Shown in pieces: positions 44,314 through 52,595 of a stretch of DNA of 64,000 nt. Positions within the stretch are counted from its first letter, which is position 1. Every line of letters starts with the position of its first letter. Origin of the DNA: an uncultured Clostridia bacterium. GTDB taxonomy: Bacteria > Bacillota > Clostridia > UBA1381. The stretch is from contig CANQDD010000013.1 of the NCBI GenBank assembly GCA_947591315.1, positions 19,240 to 83,239 on the forward strand, read 5' to 3'. Under the pieces are notes generated by a model. The model made no database searches. It was not told the origin of the DNA and worked only from the letters and a program-made list of their open reading frames with translations. Both the position numbers and the translations under genes were made by a program.

Positions 44314-44871
44314 ATGCGTAAAACGCTTGAAAACTTCAGACAATCGGCGCGCAATCTCACAAATACGCGCCAACTCGCGCTCGCGGGTATGCTGCTCGCG
44401 ATGCACGCGGTACTCGGTATTATCAAAATCCCGCTGCTCACGCCAGACAACCGCATAACCTTTACGTTCGCGGCTACGGCTGCGGCGGGTATAACGCTGG
44501 GACCCGTTCCCGCGATGCTCGTCGGGGGACTGGGCGACATACTCGGCTACTTCTTAAATCCGGGCGGCGGCGCGTACTTTTTCGGCTTCACAGTATCGGC
44601 GGCGCTCGGCGGACTTGTGCACGGCGTGCTGCTGTACAAAGCCGAGCCGAAATACGCGTTTTTACGCGTCATAATTGCGGAGCTTATTATAACTTTATTC
44701 ATAAATATAATGCTCAATACGTATTGGCTGTCGGTTTTGTACGCGAAGGCGTTCGCGGTTTTCTCGGCGGCGCGTATCATTAAGAATTTCGCGGCGTTTC
44801 CGATACACGTACTTATAGTGTTCGCGCTTTACGAGCTTATATATCGCACAAATTTATCAAAAAAACTGTAA
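44314..44871 (+). CDS. folT: ECF transporter substrate-binding subunit for folate (FolT)
   Basis: A 185-residue membrane protein with about five to six helices. LALAGMLLAMHAVLGIIKIPL opens the S-component fold; PAMLVGGLGDILGYFLNPGGGAYFFGFTVSAALGGLVHG is typical of folate-family ECF S-components. It would pair with a shared EcfAA'T energising module encoded elsewhere. The upstream tetrahydrofolate riboswitch makes folate the strongest substrate choice. Ribosome site AGAGGTG. Confidence 0.92.
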   Translation: MRKTLENFRQSARNLTNTRQLALAGMLLAMHAVLGIIKIPLLTPDNRITFTFAATAAAGITLGPVPAMLVGGLGDILGYFLNPGGGAYFFGFTVSAALGGLVHGVLLYKAEPKYAFLRVIIAELIITLFINIMLNTYWLSVLYAKAFAVFSAARIIKNFAAFPIHVLIVFALYELIYRTNLSKKL

Positions 44872-44923
44872 CATAAGCGTAAAATTTTGTCGATTTTCCG
44901 ATAAAATAATTTTCACTTGTCAC

Positions 44924-44952
44924 TTGCAAAAACATACTATATATGGTATATT
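44924..44952 (+). promoter_or_regulatory. Sigma-A promoter for the PRPP synthetase gene
   Basis: TTGCAA, 17-base spacer, TATATT, about 50 bases upstream of the start. Confidence 0.7.
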
Positions 44953-45001
44953 TATCATGTAAAGTGTGCCACATATGCGAGTGACAAAAAGGAGAATCAT
45001 A

Positions 45002-46138
45002 ATGACAAACAACTTTATAAGCGACGAAGCCGCTCCCGTTGTGGGAAAGCTGAGCGTAATCGGCATGAAAGGCTGCGAGGAAATTACATCAAAGATCGAC
45101 TACTACTTAAAGAATTTCCGCTCCGACGAAAACGAAGAAACATACGTGACGCACGTGGACTGCCCGAGGTTCGGAACGGGCGAAGCCAAATGCGTGCTTG
45201 ATGAAACGGTAAGAGGACATGACGTGTATATTATCTGCGACGTGTTCAATTACGGCGTTACGTACAAGATGTACGGTATGGAAAACCACATGAGCCCCGA
45301 CGACCATTATCAGGACCTGAAGCGTATCATAGCCGCGATGGGCGGTAAGGCGAGACGCGTGACGGTCATAATGACGATGCTTTACGAGGGCAGACAGCAC
45401 AGGAGAAAGGGCAGAGAGTCGCTCGACGCGGCAATTATGCTCCACGAGCTTGTGAACATGGGCGTAAGCAACATAATAACATTCGACGCGCACGATCCGA
45501 GAATTTCAAATTCGATCCCGCTCGCGGGCTTTGACGACGTACAGGCGACGTACCAGATGATAAAGACGCTTACGAGAAACGTCCCCGACATATCGCTCAA
45601 CAAGTTTGACACGATCGTTATTTCACCCGACGAGGGCGGTATGCAGAGATGTATGTACTATTCGTCGGTATTAAAGCTCGACCTCGGTATGTTCTATAAG
45701 CGCCGCGACTATTCGCGTGTCGTAAACGGCAAAAACCCGATTGAGGCGCACGAGTACCTCGGACGCGAGGTCACGGGCAAGGACGTTATCATCGTTGACG
45801 ATATGATTTCGTCGGGCGAGAGCGTTATAGACGTCGGAAGAAAGCTCAAAGCGGACGGCGCGAAGAGAATATTTGTGTTCTCGACGTTCGGACTGTTCGT
45901 AAACGGTCTCGAGGGTATTGACCGCGCCTACGAGGAGGGCGTAATAGACAAGATATTCACGACGAACCTCATATACAGAAATCCCGACCTTGCGTCGCGC
46001 GAGTGGTACTGCGAGGTCGACATGTCGAAATATATGTCGCTCCTCATAGACACATTGAACCACGACGAGACGATTTCAAAGCTGCTCGATCCCGTTAACA
46101 AGATAAACGCGCTCGTCGAGAAATTTAACAATAAGTAA
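45002..46138 (+). CDS. prs: Ribose-phosphate pyrophosphokinase, long divergent form
   Basis: Makes PRPP for nucleotide, histidine and tryptophan synthesis. The 378 residues are about 60 longer than the usual 315-residue enzyme, with an N-terminal extension and internal insertions. Key sites are present: YEGRQHRRKGRESLDAAIMLHELVNMGV (ATP/flexible region), FDAHDPRI (metal/ribose-5-P), VISPDEGGMQR, and the PRPP loop DVIIVDDMISSGESVIDVG. The ATG before TNNFISD has AAAGGAG; an upstream extension is unlikely. A nucleotidyltransferase gene follows 24 bases later. Confidence 0.9.
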   Translation: MTNNFISDEAAPVVGKLSVIGMKGCEEITSKIDYYLKNFRSDENEETYVTHVDCPRFGTGEAKCVLDETVRGHDVYIICDVFNYGVTYKMYGMENHMSPDDHYQDLKRIIAAMGGKARRVTVIMTMLYEGRQHRRKGRESLDAAIMLHELVNMGVSNIITFDAHDPRISNSIPLAGFDDVQATYQMIKTLTRNVPDISLNKFDTIVISPDEGGMQRCMYYSSVLKLDLGMFYKRRDYSRVVNGKNPIEAHEYLGREVTGKDVIIVDDMISSGESVIDVGRKLKADGAKRIFVFSTFGLFVNGLEGIDRAYEEGVIDKIFTTNLIYRNPDLASREWYCEVDMSKYMSLLIDTLNHDETISKLLDPVNKINALVEKFNNK

Positions 46139-46162
46139 TCGTAAGACTATAGGAGAAAGAAA

Positions 46163-46918
46163 ATGCAGTGTGTACTGTTGGCTGCGGGCTACGCCACAAG
46201 ACTGCGCCCGCTCACGGATAATATGCCGAAGGCTCTGTTGCGGCTCGGCGACAAGACGATCCTCGAAATGGTGACGGATAAGATTGACGAGGTAGGCGAG
46301 GTAGAGAACATTTACATCGTCACGAACGAGAAATTCCATGCGCAGTTCGAGGAGTGGGCGAAAAACGAGTATAAGGGCGGCAAGACGGTCAAGGTGCTGA
46401 ATGACCATACCACCTCGAACGAGAACCGTCTCGGCGCGATAGGCGATTTGAAGTACGTTATCGATAACGAGAATATCGACGATGAAATTCTCGTAATGGC
46501 GAGCGACAATATATTCGATTTTCCGCTCACCGACTTTACCGCGAAATACCGTGAAACGGGCTGCGACATGATTTGCGCCCACACGATTGAGAACAAGAAC
46601 GACCTTCATTCGATGGGCGTTGTGGAGCTTGACGAAAACGGTAAGGTGCTGAGCTTTGAGGAAAAGCCGGAAAAGCCGAAGTCGGATTTGGGAGTGCCGC
46701 CGTTTTACCTGTATAAGAGGGACACGCTGCCGCTAATCGGCAAGTACCTCGCCGAGGGCAATAACCCCGACGCGCCCGGTCATTTTATCCCGTGGCTTAT
46801 CGGGCAGCGCGACGTGTACGCGTACGTGTTCGACGCGGTGAGAATTGACATCGGCACACCCGAAAGCTATTACGACGCGTGCGAGAGATTGGAAAAGGGA
46901 ATATTGTTTCAAAAATGA
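46163..46918 (+). CDS. Sugar-phosphate nucleotidyltransferase
   Basis: A 251-residue NTP-transferase fold: LLAAGYATRLRPLTDNMPKALLRLGDKTILE carries the GxxxRLxPLT nucleotide-binding loop and the PK motif. ASDNIFDFPLTDF holds the metal-binding Asp, then EKPEKPKSDLGVPPFYLYKR. This is the glucose-1-phosphate thymidylyltransferase-like branch, expected to make an NDP-sugar. It follows prs and ends at a strong terminator. The sugar and nucleotide are not determinable from sequence reading. Confidence 0.88.
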   Translation: MQCVLLAAGYATRLRPLTDNMPKALLRLGDKTILEMVTDKIDEVGEVENIYIVTNEKFHAQFEEWAKNEYKGGKTVKVLNDHTTSNENRLGAIGDLKYVIDNENIDDEILVMASDNIFDFPLTDFTAKYRETGCDMICAHTIENKNDLHSMGVVELDENGKVLSFEEKPEKPKSDLGVPPFYLYKRDTLPLIGKYLAEGNNPDAPGHFIPWLIGQRDVYAYVFDAVRIDIGTPESYYDACERLEKGILFQK

Positions 46919-46919
46919 G

Positions 46920-46946
46920 AAATCACCCCTCGGGGTGATTTTTTTG
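46920..46946 (+). terminator. Intrinsic terminator
   Basis: AATCACCCC / GGGGTGATT perfect stem with a two-base loop and T7 run directly after the nucleotidyltransferase stop. Confidence 0.9.
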
Positions 46947-46950
46947 TGAT

Positions 46951-47095
46951 GCGGTCGCCCGTTGTATGCCTCCCTTGTTAAAGGGAGGGGGACCGCCGAA
47001 GGCGGTGGAGGGATTCATTGTGAAAATAGAAAATGAATCCCCCAGTCAGCTTCGCTGACAGCCCCCTTTAACAAGGGGGCCTCACGCACAATACT
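46951..47095. repeat. Palindromic intergenic repeat, copy C (inverted)
   Basis: The same module set as the two copies near 1.5 and 15.35 kb, but in reverse orientation: CCTCCCTTGTTAAAGGGAGG, CCGCCGAAGGCGG, TGGAGGGATTCAT, AATGAATCCCCCAGTCA, TCAGCTTCGCTGA, CCCCCTTTAACAAGGGGG, then GCCTCACGC. It lies between the nucleotidyltransferase terminator and spoIVA. Confidence 0.85.
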
Positions 47096-47127
47096 ACCGT
47101 CCCTATTTGTTTTTCACGTATAAAAGC

Positions 47128-47153
47128 ATAATCACCTCCGATGTGCATATATA
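47128..47153 (+). promoter_or_regulatory. Possible sigma-E promoter for spoIVA
   Basis: GCATA, 15-base spacer, CATATATA resembles the mother-cell sigma-E pattern (ATA, 16-18, CATACA-T). In B. subtilis spoIVA is sigma-E controlled. The match is only fair and the spacer slightly short. Confidence 0.35.
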
Positions 47154-47187
47154 TAGAGTATATTTGGACAAAAGGAGGAAAATCAAA

Positions 47188-48666
47188 GTGGAGGACTATA
47201 ACATTTACAACGACATTGCCGAGAGAAGTCAGGGCGATGTATACATAGGCGTGGTAGGGCCGGTAAGAACAGGAAAATCCACATTTATAAAGAAGTTCAT
47301 GGATATGCTTGTGATCCCGAACATTGAAAACACGTACCAGGCGGAGAGGGCGAGAGACGAGCTTCCGCAGTCCGCGTCGGGAAGAACAATAATGACGACC
47401 GAGCCGAAATTTATACCGAACGAGGCTGTTGAAATCGCGCTCGGCGACAACGCGCATTTAAAGGTGAGAATGATCGACTGCGTGGGGTATATAGTCGACA
47501 GCTCGCTCGGCTACATCGAGGACGACGAGCCGCGAATGGTGACAACACCGTGGTTCGACGAGCCAATACCGTTCGGCGACGCCGCCGAAATCGGCACTCG
47601 CAAGGTCATAACCGAGCACAGCACGATTGGTCTTGTCGTGACGACCGACGGCTCGATAACCGAGATCGACCGCGAGGATTACGTCGAGGCGGAGGAACGC
47701 GTCATAAACGAGCTTAAGGCGATAAATAAGCCGTTTATCGTGATGCTCAACAGCGTGAACCCGCTCGCGAAGGACACGCAGCGCCTTAAAGACGAGCTTA
47801 CCGCGAAATACGGCGTGCCGGTGCTTGCCGTAAACTGCGAGGAGCTCCAGCCCGCCGACATACACGACATAATAGAAACGGTGCTGTTTGAGTTCCCGCT
47901 TAAAGAGATCGACATAAGCATACCCGACTGGATCGAAGGTCTCGACGGCGAGCATTGGCTCAAAAAGAACATTTACGGCGCGGTTATGGAAAATATGGAA
48001 AACGTGAACCGCATACGCGACGTGCGCGCGCTGTCGGACGGTCTCGACGCGAATGAGTTCGTGCAGAGGGCGTACATAGACGGTATGGATTTGGGCGACG
48101 GCATGGTTAAGCTGTCGATGGAGCTTCCGCAGCCGCTGTATTTTAAGGTACTCGGCGAAATGTCGGGCTTTACGATTGACAACGAAAAGAAGCTCATGAC
48201 GCTTATGAAGGAGCTTGCCGATATGAAGTCGGAGTACGACAAGGTCGCGTCGGCGCTTAACGATGTTGTGGAAAAGGGTTACGGTATCGTGTCGCCGTCG
48301 ACCGACGAAATGACGCTTGACGAGCCGAAAATCGTCAAGCAGGGCGGTCGGTACGGCGTGCGCCTTAAAGCGAGTGCGCCGAGCATTCACATGATGAGGG
48401 CGGATATCGAGACAGAAGTAAGTCCCATAGTGGGGACTGAAAAGCAGTCGGAGGAGCTTGTGCATTATCTGCTTTCCGAGTTTGAGACCGACCCCGCGAA
48501 GATATGGCAGTCAAACATATTCGGCAAGTCGCTTTACGAGCTTGTGAACGAGGGACTTCACAACAAGCTTTCGCGTATGCCCGACAGCGCGAGAATGAAG
48601 CTGCGCGAAACGCTTCAGAGAATTATTAACGACGGCTCTAATGGGCTTATATGCATAATTCTGTAA
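47188..48666 (+). CDS. spoIVA: Stage IV sporulation protein A
   Basis: SpoIVA is the ATPase that polymerises on the forespore surface as the base of the spore coat. Starting at the GTG after AAAGGAGGAAAATCAAA gives 492 residues, the same length as in B. subtilis. Landmarks: YNDIAERSQGDVYIGVVGPV, Walker A GPVRTGKSTFIKKFMD, LPQSASGRTIMTTEPKF, TPWFDEPIPFGDAAEIGTRK, EHSTIGLVVTTDGS, and the C-terminal LRETLQRIINDGSNGLICII with the conserved localisation tail. It is good evidence that the organism makes true endospores. Confidence 0.97.
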   Translation: MEDYNIYNDIAERSQGDVYIGVVGPVRTGKSTFIKKFMDMLVIPNIENTYQAERARDELPQSASGRTIMTTEPKFIPNEAVEIALGDNAHLKVRMIDCVGYIVDSSLGYIEDDEPRMVTTPWFDEPIPFGDAAEIGTRKVITEHSTIGLVVTTDGSITEIDREDYVEAEERVINELKAINKPFIVMLNSVNPLAKDTQRLKDELTAKYGVPVLAVNCEELQPADIHDIIETVLFEFPLKEIDISIPDWIEGLDGEHWLKKNIYGAVMENMENVNRIRDVRALSDGLDANEFVQRAYIDGMDLGDGMVKLSMELPQPLYFKVLGEMSGFTIDNEKKLMTLMKELADMKSEYDKVASALNDVVEKGYGIVSPSTDEMTLDEPKIVKQGGRYGVRLKASAPSIHMMRADIETEVSPIVGTEKQSEELVHYLLSEFETDPAKIWQSNIFGKSLYELVNEGLHNKLSRMPDSARMKLRETLQRIINDGSNGLICIIL

Positions 48667-48687
48667 TGAAAGGTCGGTGGAGGGCGA

Positions 48688-49383
48688 GTGATAAAGAGGG
48701 TTATCGCGGCGGTTCTGGGTGTGATGTGCCTTTCCTCCTGCGCTGTCGGGGGCGGCGTTAAGACGGATACGGTCACGAAGGAGTACGAAACGGACTATTC
48801 GAGCGTAAAGGCGGAGATAATAGAGCTGTCGGGGCTTGAGGACGAGGAATTCGAGGAAAAGTTTAACGACGGCGTCGAGGAAAGCATAGACAGCGAGCTT
48901 GTCGCGTTCGACACGGCTGCGGCTGAAATCGCCGACGAGCTTAAAATGGGGAATAAGTGCGTGTTTCAGACCTCGTGGGACGTGAAGTACAACAAAAACG
49001 ATTTTTTGAGCCTTGTCGAGGAACGGTACGTGTATATGGGCGGCGCACACGGTGAAACGGCATGGCTTGCGCGGAACGTTGACATTGCCGCGTCGAAGGA
49101 GATAACGCTTGACGATTTGTTCGCGGACAGCGGCTACGTGAACACCTTGAACCGTCTCATAACAGAGCAGGTCGAGGAAAACAAAGACGAGTACGCCGAC
49201 CTGTGGGAAAAGCCGGAGATAAAGGACAGCAACCGAACGGATTTTTACATAGAGGACGGCAGCCTCGTAATATTCTATCAGCCGTACGACTTGAGCTACT
49301 ACGCGCGGGGATTTGTGGAATTTCACCTGCCGCTTGAGGAGCTTAAGGGCTATATGAAGGAGGAATACGCGGGACTGATATAA
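48688..49383 (+). CDS. DUF3298-like lipoprotein
   Basis: A 231-residue exported lipoprotein: basic start, hydrophobic stretch and lipobox LSSC at about residues 14-17. The mature part ends in a DUF3298/RsiV-like domain (YVYMGGAHGETAWLARNVDIAASKEITLDDLF and YDLSYYARGFVEFHLPLEEL). In RsiV this domain binds lysozyme, but many DUF3298 proteins have no known ligand. The start is GTG. It follows spoIVA by 21 bases and ends at a terminator, so it could be co-expressed with spoIVA. Confidence 0.85.
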   Translation: MIKRVIAAVLGVMCLSSCAVGGGVKTDTVTKEYETDYSSVKAEIIELSGLEDEEFEEKFNDGVEESIDSELVAFDTAAAEIADELKMGNKCVFQTSWDVKYNKNDFLSLVEERYVYMGGAHGETAWLARNVDIAASKEITLDDLFADSGYVNTLNRLITEQVEENKDEYADLWEKPEIKDSNRTDFYIEDGSLVIFYQPYDLSYYARGFVEFHLPLEELKGYMKEEYAGLI

Positions 49384-49399
49384 AAATAAAAACACGGCG

Positions 49400-49427
49400 C
49401 AACGGCTTTGAGCCGTTGTTTTTTTTG
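49400..49427 (+). terminator. Intrinsic terminator
   Basis: CAACGGCT / AGCCGTTG stem, three-base loop, T8 run; ends the lipoprotein gene. Confidence 0.88.
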
Positions 49428-49437
49428 CGCGCGGGTC

Positions 49438-49466
49438 TTGACATTATATCCGCGGTGGAGTAAAAT
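49438..49466 (+). promoter_or_regulatory. Sigma-A promoter for the ABC exporter
   Basis: TTGACA, 17-base spacer, TAAAAT, 29 bases before the start codon. Confidence 0.8.
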
Positions 49467-49494
49467 ATATCGGAAGTTTGCGGAGGTGGTTAGA

Positions 49495-51237
49495 ATGAGG
49501 TTAAGCTATCTCATAGGACGGTTTGTGCCGTACTTTAAGAAATATAAGTGGATTTTGATATTGGATCTTTTGTGCGCGTCGCTCACGACCGTGTGCGAGC
49601 TTGTTTTTCCGATGCTTGTGCGTGAGATTACGAGCCTCGGCATAAGCAACCCAGCCGCGCTCACGATGGGATTTGTGGTAAGGATAGGCGTTTTCTATCT
49701 GGCGCTCCGCGTAATCGACTCCGCCGCGAATTTCTACATGGCTGACACCGGTCACATAATGGGCGCGAAGATTGAGACGGATATGCGCCGCGACCTGTTC
49801 GCGCACCTCGAAAAGCTGTCGCACGCGTACTATGCGGAGCACAAGGTCGGACAAATTATGGCGCGTATCACGAGCGACCTTTTCGACATTACCGAGTTCG
49901 CGCACCACTGCCCCGAGGAATTTTTCATAGCGGGACTTAAAATAATCGTGTCGTTTATAATACTCTGCGGCGTGAACGTGACGCTGACGCTCATAATGTT
50001 CGCCGCGCTGCCTTTGATATTCGTGTTTGTAAAGTTCTTCAACACGCGTATGCGCCGCGCGTTCAAGGCGCAGCGTTACCAGATAGGCGAGATAAACTCA
50101 CAGGTCGAGGACACGCTTCTCGGTATGCGCGTTGTGAAGTCGTTCGCAAATGAGGACATTGAAGCCGAAAAGTTCGAGAAGGGCAACGAGACGTTCCTCG
50201 ACACAAAAAAGACGGGTTACTTCTACATGGCGGGCTTCCAGACGTCGAACCGCGCGTTTGAGGGACTTATGTACCTCACGGTGCTTGTGACGGGTGCGGT
50301 ATTTATAATGAAGGGCATAATCGAACCCGCCGACCTCACGGCGTATCTTCTGTACGTAAGCACTTTGCTTGCGTCGCTTCGGACTATCATACAGTTTACC
50401 GAGCAGTTCCAGCGCGGTATGACGGGTATCGAGCGTTTTCTTGAAATAATGGACGCGCCGGAGGATATAAAGGAAAAGGAGGACGCGGTTGAGCTTAAAA
50501 ACGTGCAGGGCAATATCGTATTCGACAATGTGTCGTTCCGTTACGGCGACTCGGAGGGGAACGTGCTGCACAACATAAACCTCGATATTAAAAAGGGTGA
50601 CAGTGTGGCGCTCGTCGGACCGTCGGGCGGCGGCAAGACGACGCTATGCAACCTCATACCGCGCTTTTACGACGTGACGCGCGGCAGAATACTTATAGAC
50701 GGCAACGACGTCAGGGACGTCACGCTCCATTCCTTAAGAAACGCGATAGGCGTTGTGCAGCAGGACGTTTATCTTTTCTCCGGCACGGTGTACGACAATA
50801 TTTCCTACGGCTTGCCCGGCGCGAGCTACGAGGCTGTCGAGGCGGCGGCAAAGAGAGCGGGCGCGCATGAGTTTATCGCGGCGCTGCCGCACGGCTACGA
50901 TACATACGTCGGCGAGAGGGGAGTAAAGCTGTCGGGCGGTCAGAAGCAGCGAATAAGCATCGCGCGCGTATTTCTGAAAAACCCGCCGATACTGCTGCTT
51001 GACGAGGCAACGTCCGCGCTCGACAACGAAAACGAAAAGCTCGTGCAGGAGTCGCTTGAAGAGCTCGCGAAGGGTAGAACGGTGCTTACGATAGCGCACC
51101 GCCTCACCACGATACGCAACGCTAAGACGATACTCGTGCTCACCGAAAACGGAATAGAGGAACGCGGCACGCATAAGGAGCTTATAGAAAAGGGCGGACT
51201 GTACGCTGACATGTACAGCATGTACGCGTCCTTGTAA
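49495..51237 (+). CDS. ABC exporter half-transporter
   Basis: A 580-residue fused exporter: six-helix membrane domain (about 1-320, starts LSYLIGRFVPYFKKYKWILIL) and ATPase domain with Walker A GPSGGGKTTLCNLIPRFYD, Q-loop QQDVYLFSGTVYDNI, signature KLSGGQKQRISIARVFLKNP, Walker B ILLLDEATSALDNE and H-loop IAHRLTTI. Half-transporters of this type export lipids, peptides or drugs as homo- or heterodimers. No partner is adjacent, so a homodimer is likely. The substrate is unknown. Confidence 0.93.
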   Translation: MRLSYLIGRFVPYFKKYKWILILDLLCASLTTVCELVFPMLVREITSLGISNPAALTMGFVVRIGVFYLALRVIDSAANFYMADTGHIMGAKIETDMRRDLFAHLEKLSHAYYAEHKVGQIMARITSDLFDITEFAHHCPEEFFIAGLKIIVSFIILCGVNVTLTLIMFAALPLIFVFVKFFNTRMRRAFKAQRYQIGEINSQVEDTLLGMRVVKSFANEDIEAEKFEKGNETFLDTKKTGYFYMAGFQTSNRAFEGLMYLTVLVTGAVFIMKGIIEPADLTAYLLYVSTLLASLRTIIQFTEQFQRGMTGIERFLEIMDAPEDIKEKEDAVELKNVQGNIVFDNVSFRYGDSEGNVLHNINLDIKKGDSVALVGPSGGGKTTLCNLIPRFYDVTRGRILIDGNDVRDVTLHSLRNAIGVVQQDVYLFSGTVYDNISYGLPGASYEAVEAAAKRAGAHEFIAALPHGYDTYVGERGVKLSGGQKQRISIARVFLKNPPILLLDEATSALDNENEKLVQESLEELAKGRTVLTIAHRLTTIRNAKTILVLTENGIEERGTHKELIEKGGLYADMYSMYASL

Positions 51238-51309
51238 CAAAAAATTAACAATTAAGGTGCAAATCGGTAACAATCCGTAACCAATATGTAACAAAATACG
51301 GTAAAACTC

Positions 51310-51338
51310 TTGCATTTGACCACAATATGTTGTATACT
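51310..51338 (+). promoter_or_regulatory. Sigma-A promoter for the zinc-ribbon gene
   Basis: TTGCAT, 17-base spacer, TATACT, 37 bases before the start codon. Confidence 0.65.
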
Positions 51339-51374
51339 GTAATAGATGTAGGAAAAAATTCGGAGGATTTATAT

Positions 51375-52163
51375 ATGCAGTATTGCAAAAATTGCGGCAG
51401 GCAGTTAAAGGACGGTATGCGCTTCTGCGACCGCTGCGGACAGTCGGTCCGTAAATCGCAGGAGAACAGTCAGGCGGCGCGCCACAAGGAAATAAGAGAG
51501 CTTCAGGAGGAGCGTCTGAACAGAAAAAAACGCCTTGCCGAAAAAGAGGAAAGACAGCGGACGGTACGTGAAAAGCGGCGCAAAAGCAGAGGCAGACGCG
51601 CGGCGATATACATATTTGTACTTTTACTTATCACGCTTGCGAGCGTATTGGTGGGATACTTTTTCTTTGCGGGAAAAAGCGGCGGCGACAACGGATCCGC
51701 GTCGGGCGTGATTACCGAACAGACGGTGACGGCTGCTCCCGCGCAAACGGCTGCTCCCGCGCAGAGCGGCGAGTACGCCGAGATAACGGTAGGCAACGTA
51801 AGATGCCCGTACCCCGCGGCGTTCCATTCGGGCAGCGCGTCGGGAAACGTCAAAATGAATCTTACCGATCCGTTGGGCGGCGCGAAGATGATAATAGCGC
51901 AGGAGGTCACGGAAGGCGCGCTCACCGAGCTTGCGAAGGGTTATCTTTCACAGATAGGCGCGACGAGCGCGACGGAGATGAAGAGCAACGACAGCGAAAG
52001 CTCTTACACGGTCACAGCCGAGGTAAACGGAACGGTGTACCACAGAAAGTGCGTTGTCCGCAACACGCTTGCCGTGTATTACGATTTTGAATATTCCGCG
52101 TCGTCGGGTTCCGCGTCGGCGTACCAAAAATACATCGAGACCATAGATTCCCGTTTCAAATAA
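51375..52163 (+). CDS. Zinc-ribbon membrane protein
   Basis: A 262-residue protein: N-terminal zinc ribbon (MQYCKNCGRQLKDG, FCDRCGQS), a highly charged Arg/Glu/Lys helical segment (about 28-75), one membrane helix (AAIYIFVLLLITLASVLVGYFFF), a Thr/Ala/Pro linker and an outer beta-rich domain of about 120 residues (EITVGNVRCPYPAAFHSG to the end). Its plan resembles the YARHG protein near 5 kb, but the outer domain differs and I do not recognise it. Its 3' end overlaps the convergent gene by eight bases. Confidence 0.82.
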   Translation: MQYCKNCGRQLKDGMRFCDRCGQSVRKSQENSQAARHKEIRELQEERLNRKKRLAEKEERQRTVREKRRKSRGRRAAIYIFVLLLITLASVLVGYFFFAGKSGGDNGSASGVITEQTVTAAPAQTAAPAQSGEYAEITVGNVRCPYPAAFHSGSASGNVKMNLTDPLGGAKMIIAQEVTEGALTELAKGYLSQIGATSATEMKSNDSESSYTVTAEVNGTVYHRKCVVRNTLAVYYDFEYSASSGSASAYQKYIETIDSRFK

Positions 52164-52431
52164 TAACGCGGAAGTAAATCGCCGCTCCGAACGCGGCGGC
52201 GCACAGAAAAGCGAATAAAAATCCCGTAAGCTTATTTTTGCGGCGGACAGACGAAGGCGGCTGTCCGTCCTTTTTTGCGCGCTCTATATATTTCGCGACG
52301 ATTTTTTCCGCGTCGGCGATGACCTTGCCCTCCAGCATAGGATTGTAGTCGCGCAGGACGATAATTGCCTGACTTATATACGGTGATGAAAAATTATTGA
52401 GTATGACGACCTTCTTTGTTAATTCCTTCAT
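52156..52431 (-). CDS. Small tail-anchored protein, function unknown
   Basis: A 91-residue protein with a soluble helical N-terminal part (KVVILNNFSSPYISQAIIVLR, then LEGKVIADAEKIVAKYIERAK), a short polar linker and a C-terminal membrane helix (LTGFLFAFLCAAAFGAAIYF). The ATG before KELTKK follows GGGGAGTG. It is convergent with, and overlaps by eight bases, the plus-strand zinc-ribbon gene. The motif ILNNFSSPYI..AI.ILRDY looks conserved, but I cannot name the family. Confidence 0.75.
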   Translation of the reverse strand: MKELTKKVVILNNFSSPYISQAIIVLRDYNPMLEGKVIADAEKIVAKYIERAKKDGQPPSSVRRKNKLTGFLFAFLCAAAFGAAIYFRVII

Positions 52432-52525
52432 AGCGAACACTCCCCGCATCGTATTATCTGTTTCATATTATTTCCATGCCCGCGCCGTAATATACGGCGG
52501 CAAATAAAAAATTATTCCGATACTC

Positions 52526-52554
52526 TTGTATTTGCGCGAAAAAAAAGGTATAAT
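52526..52554 (+). promoter_or_regulatory. Sigma-A promoter for the division cluster
   Basis: TTGTAT, 17-base spacer, TATAAT; 42 bases upstream of the HlyD-like gene. Confidence 0.75.
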
Positions 52555-52595
52555 ATACACATAGCGCACAACTTGTATAAATAAAGGGAAAATGT

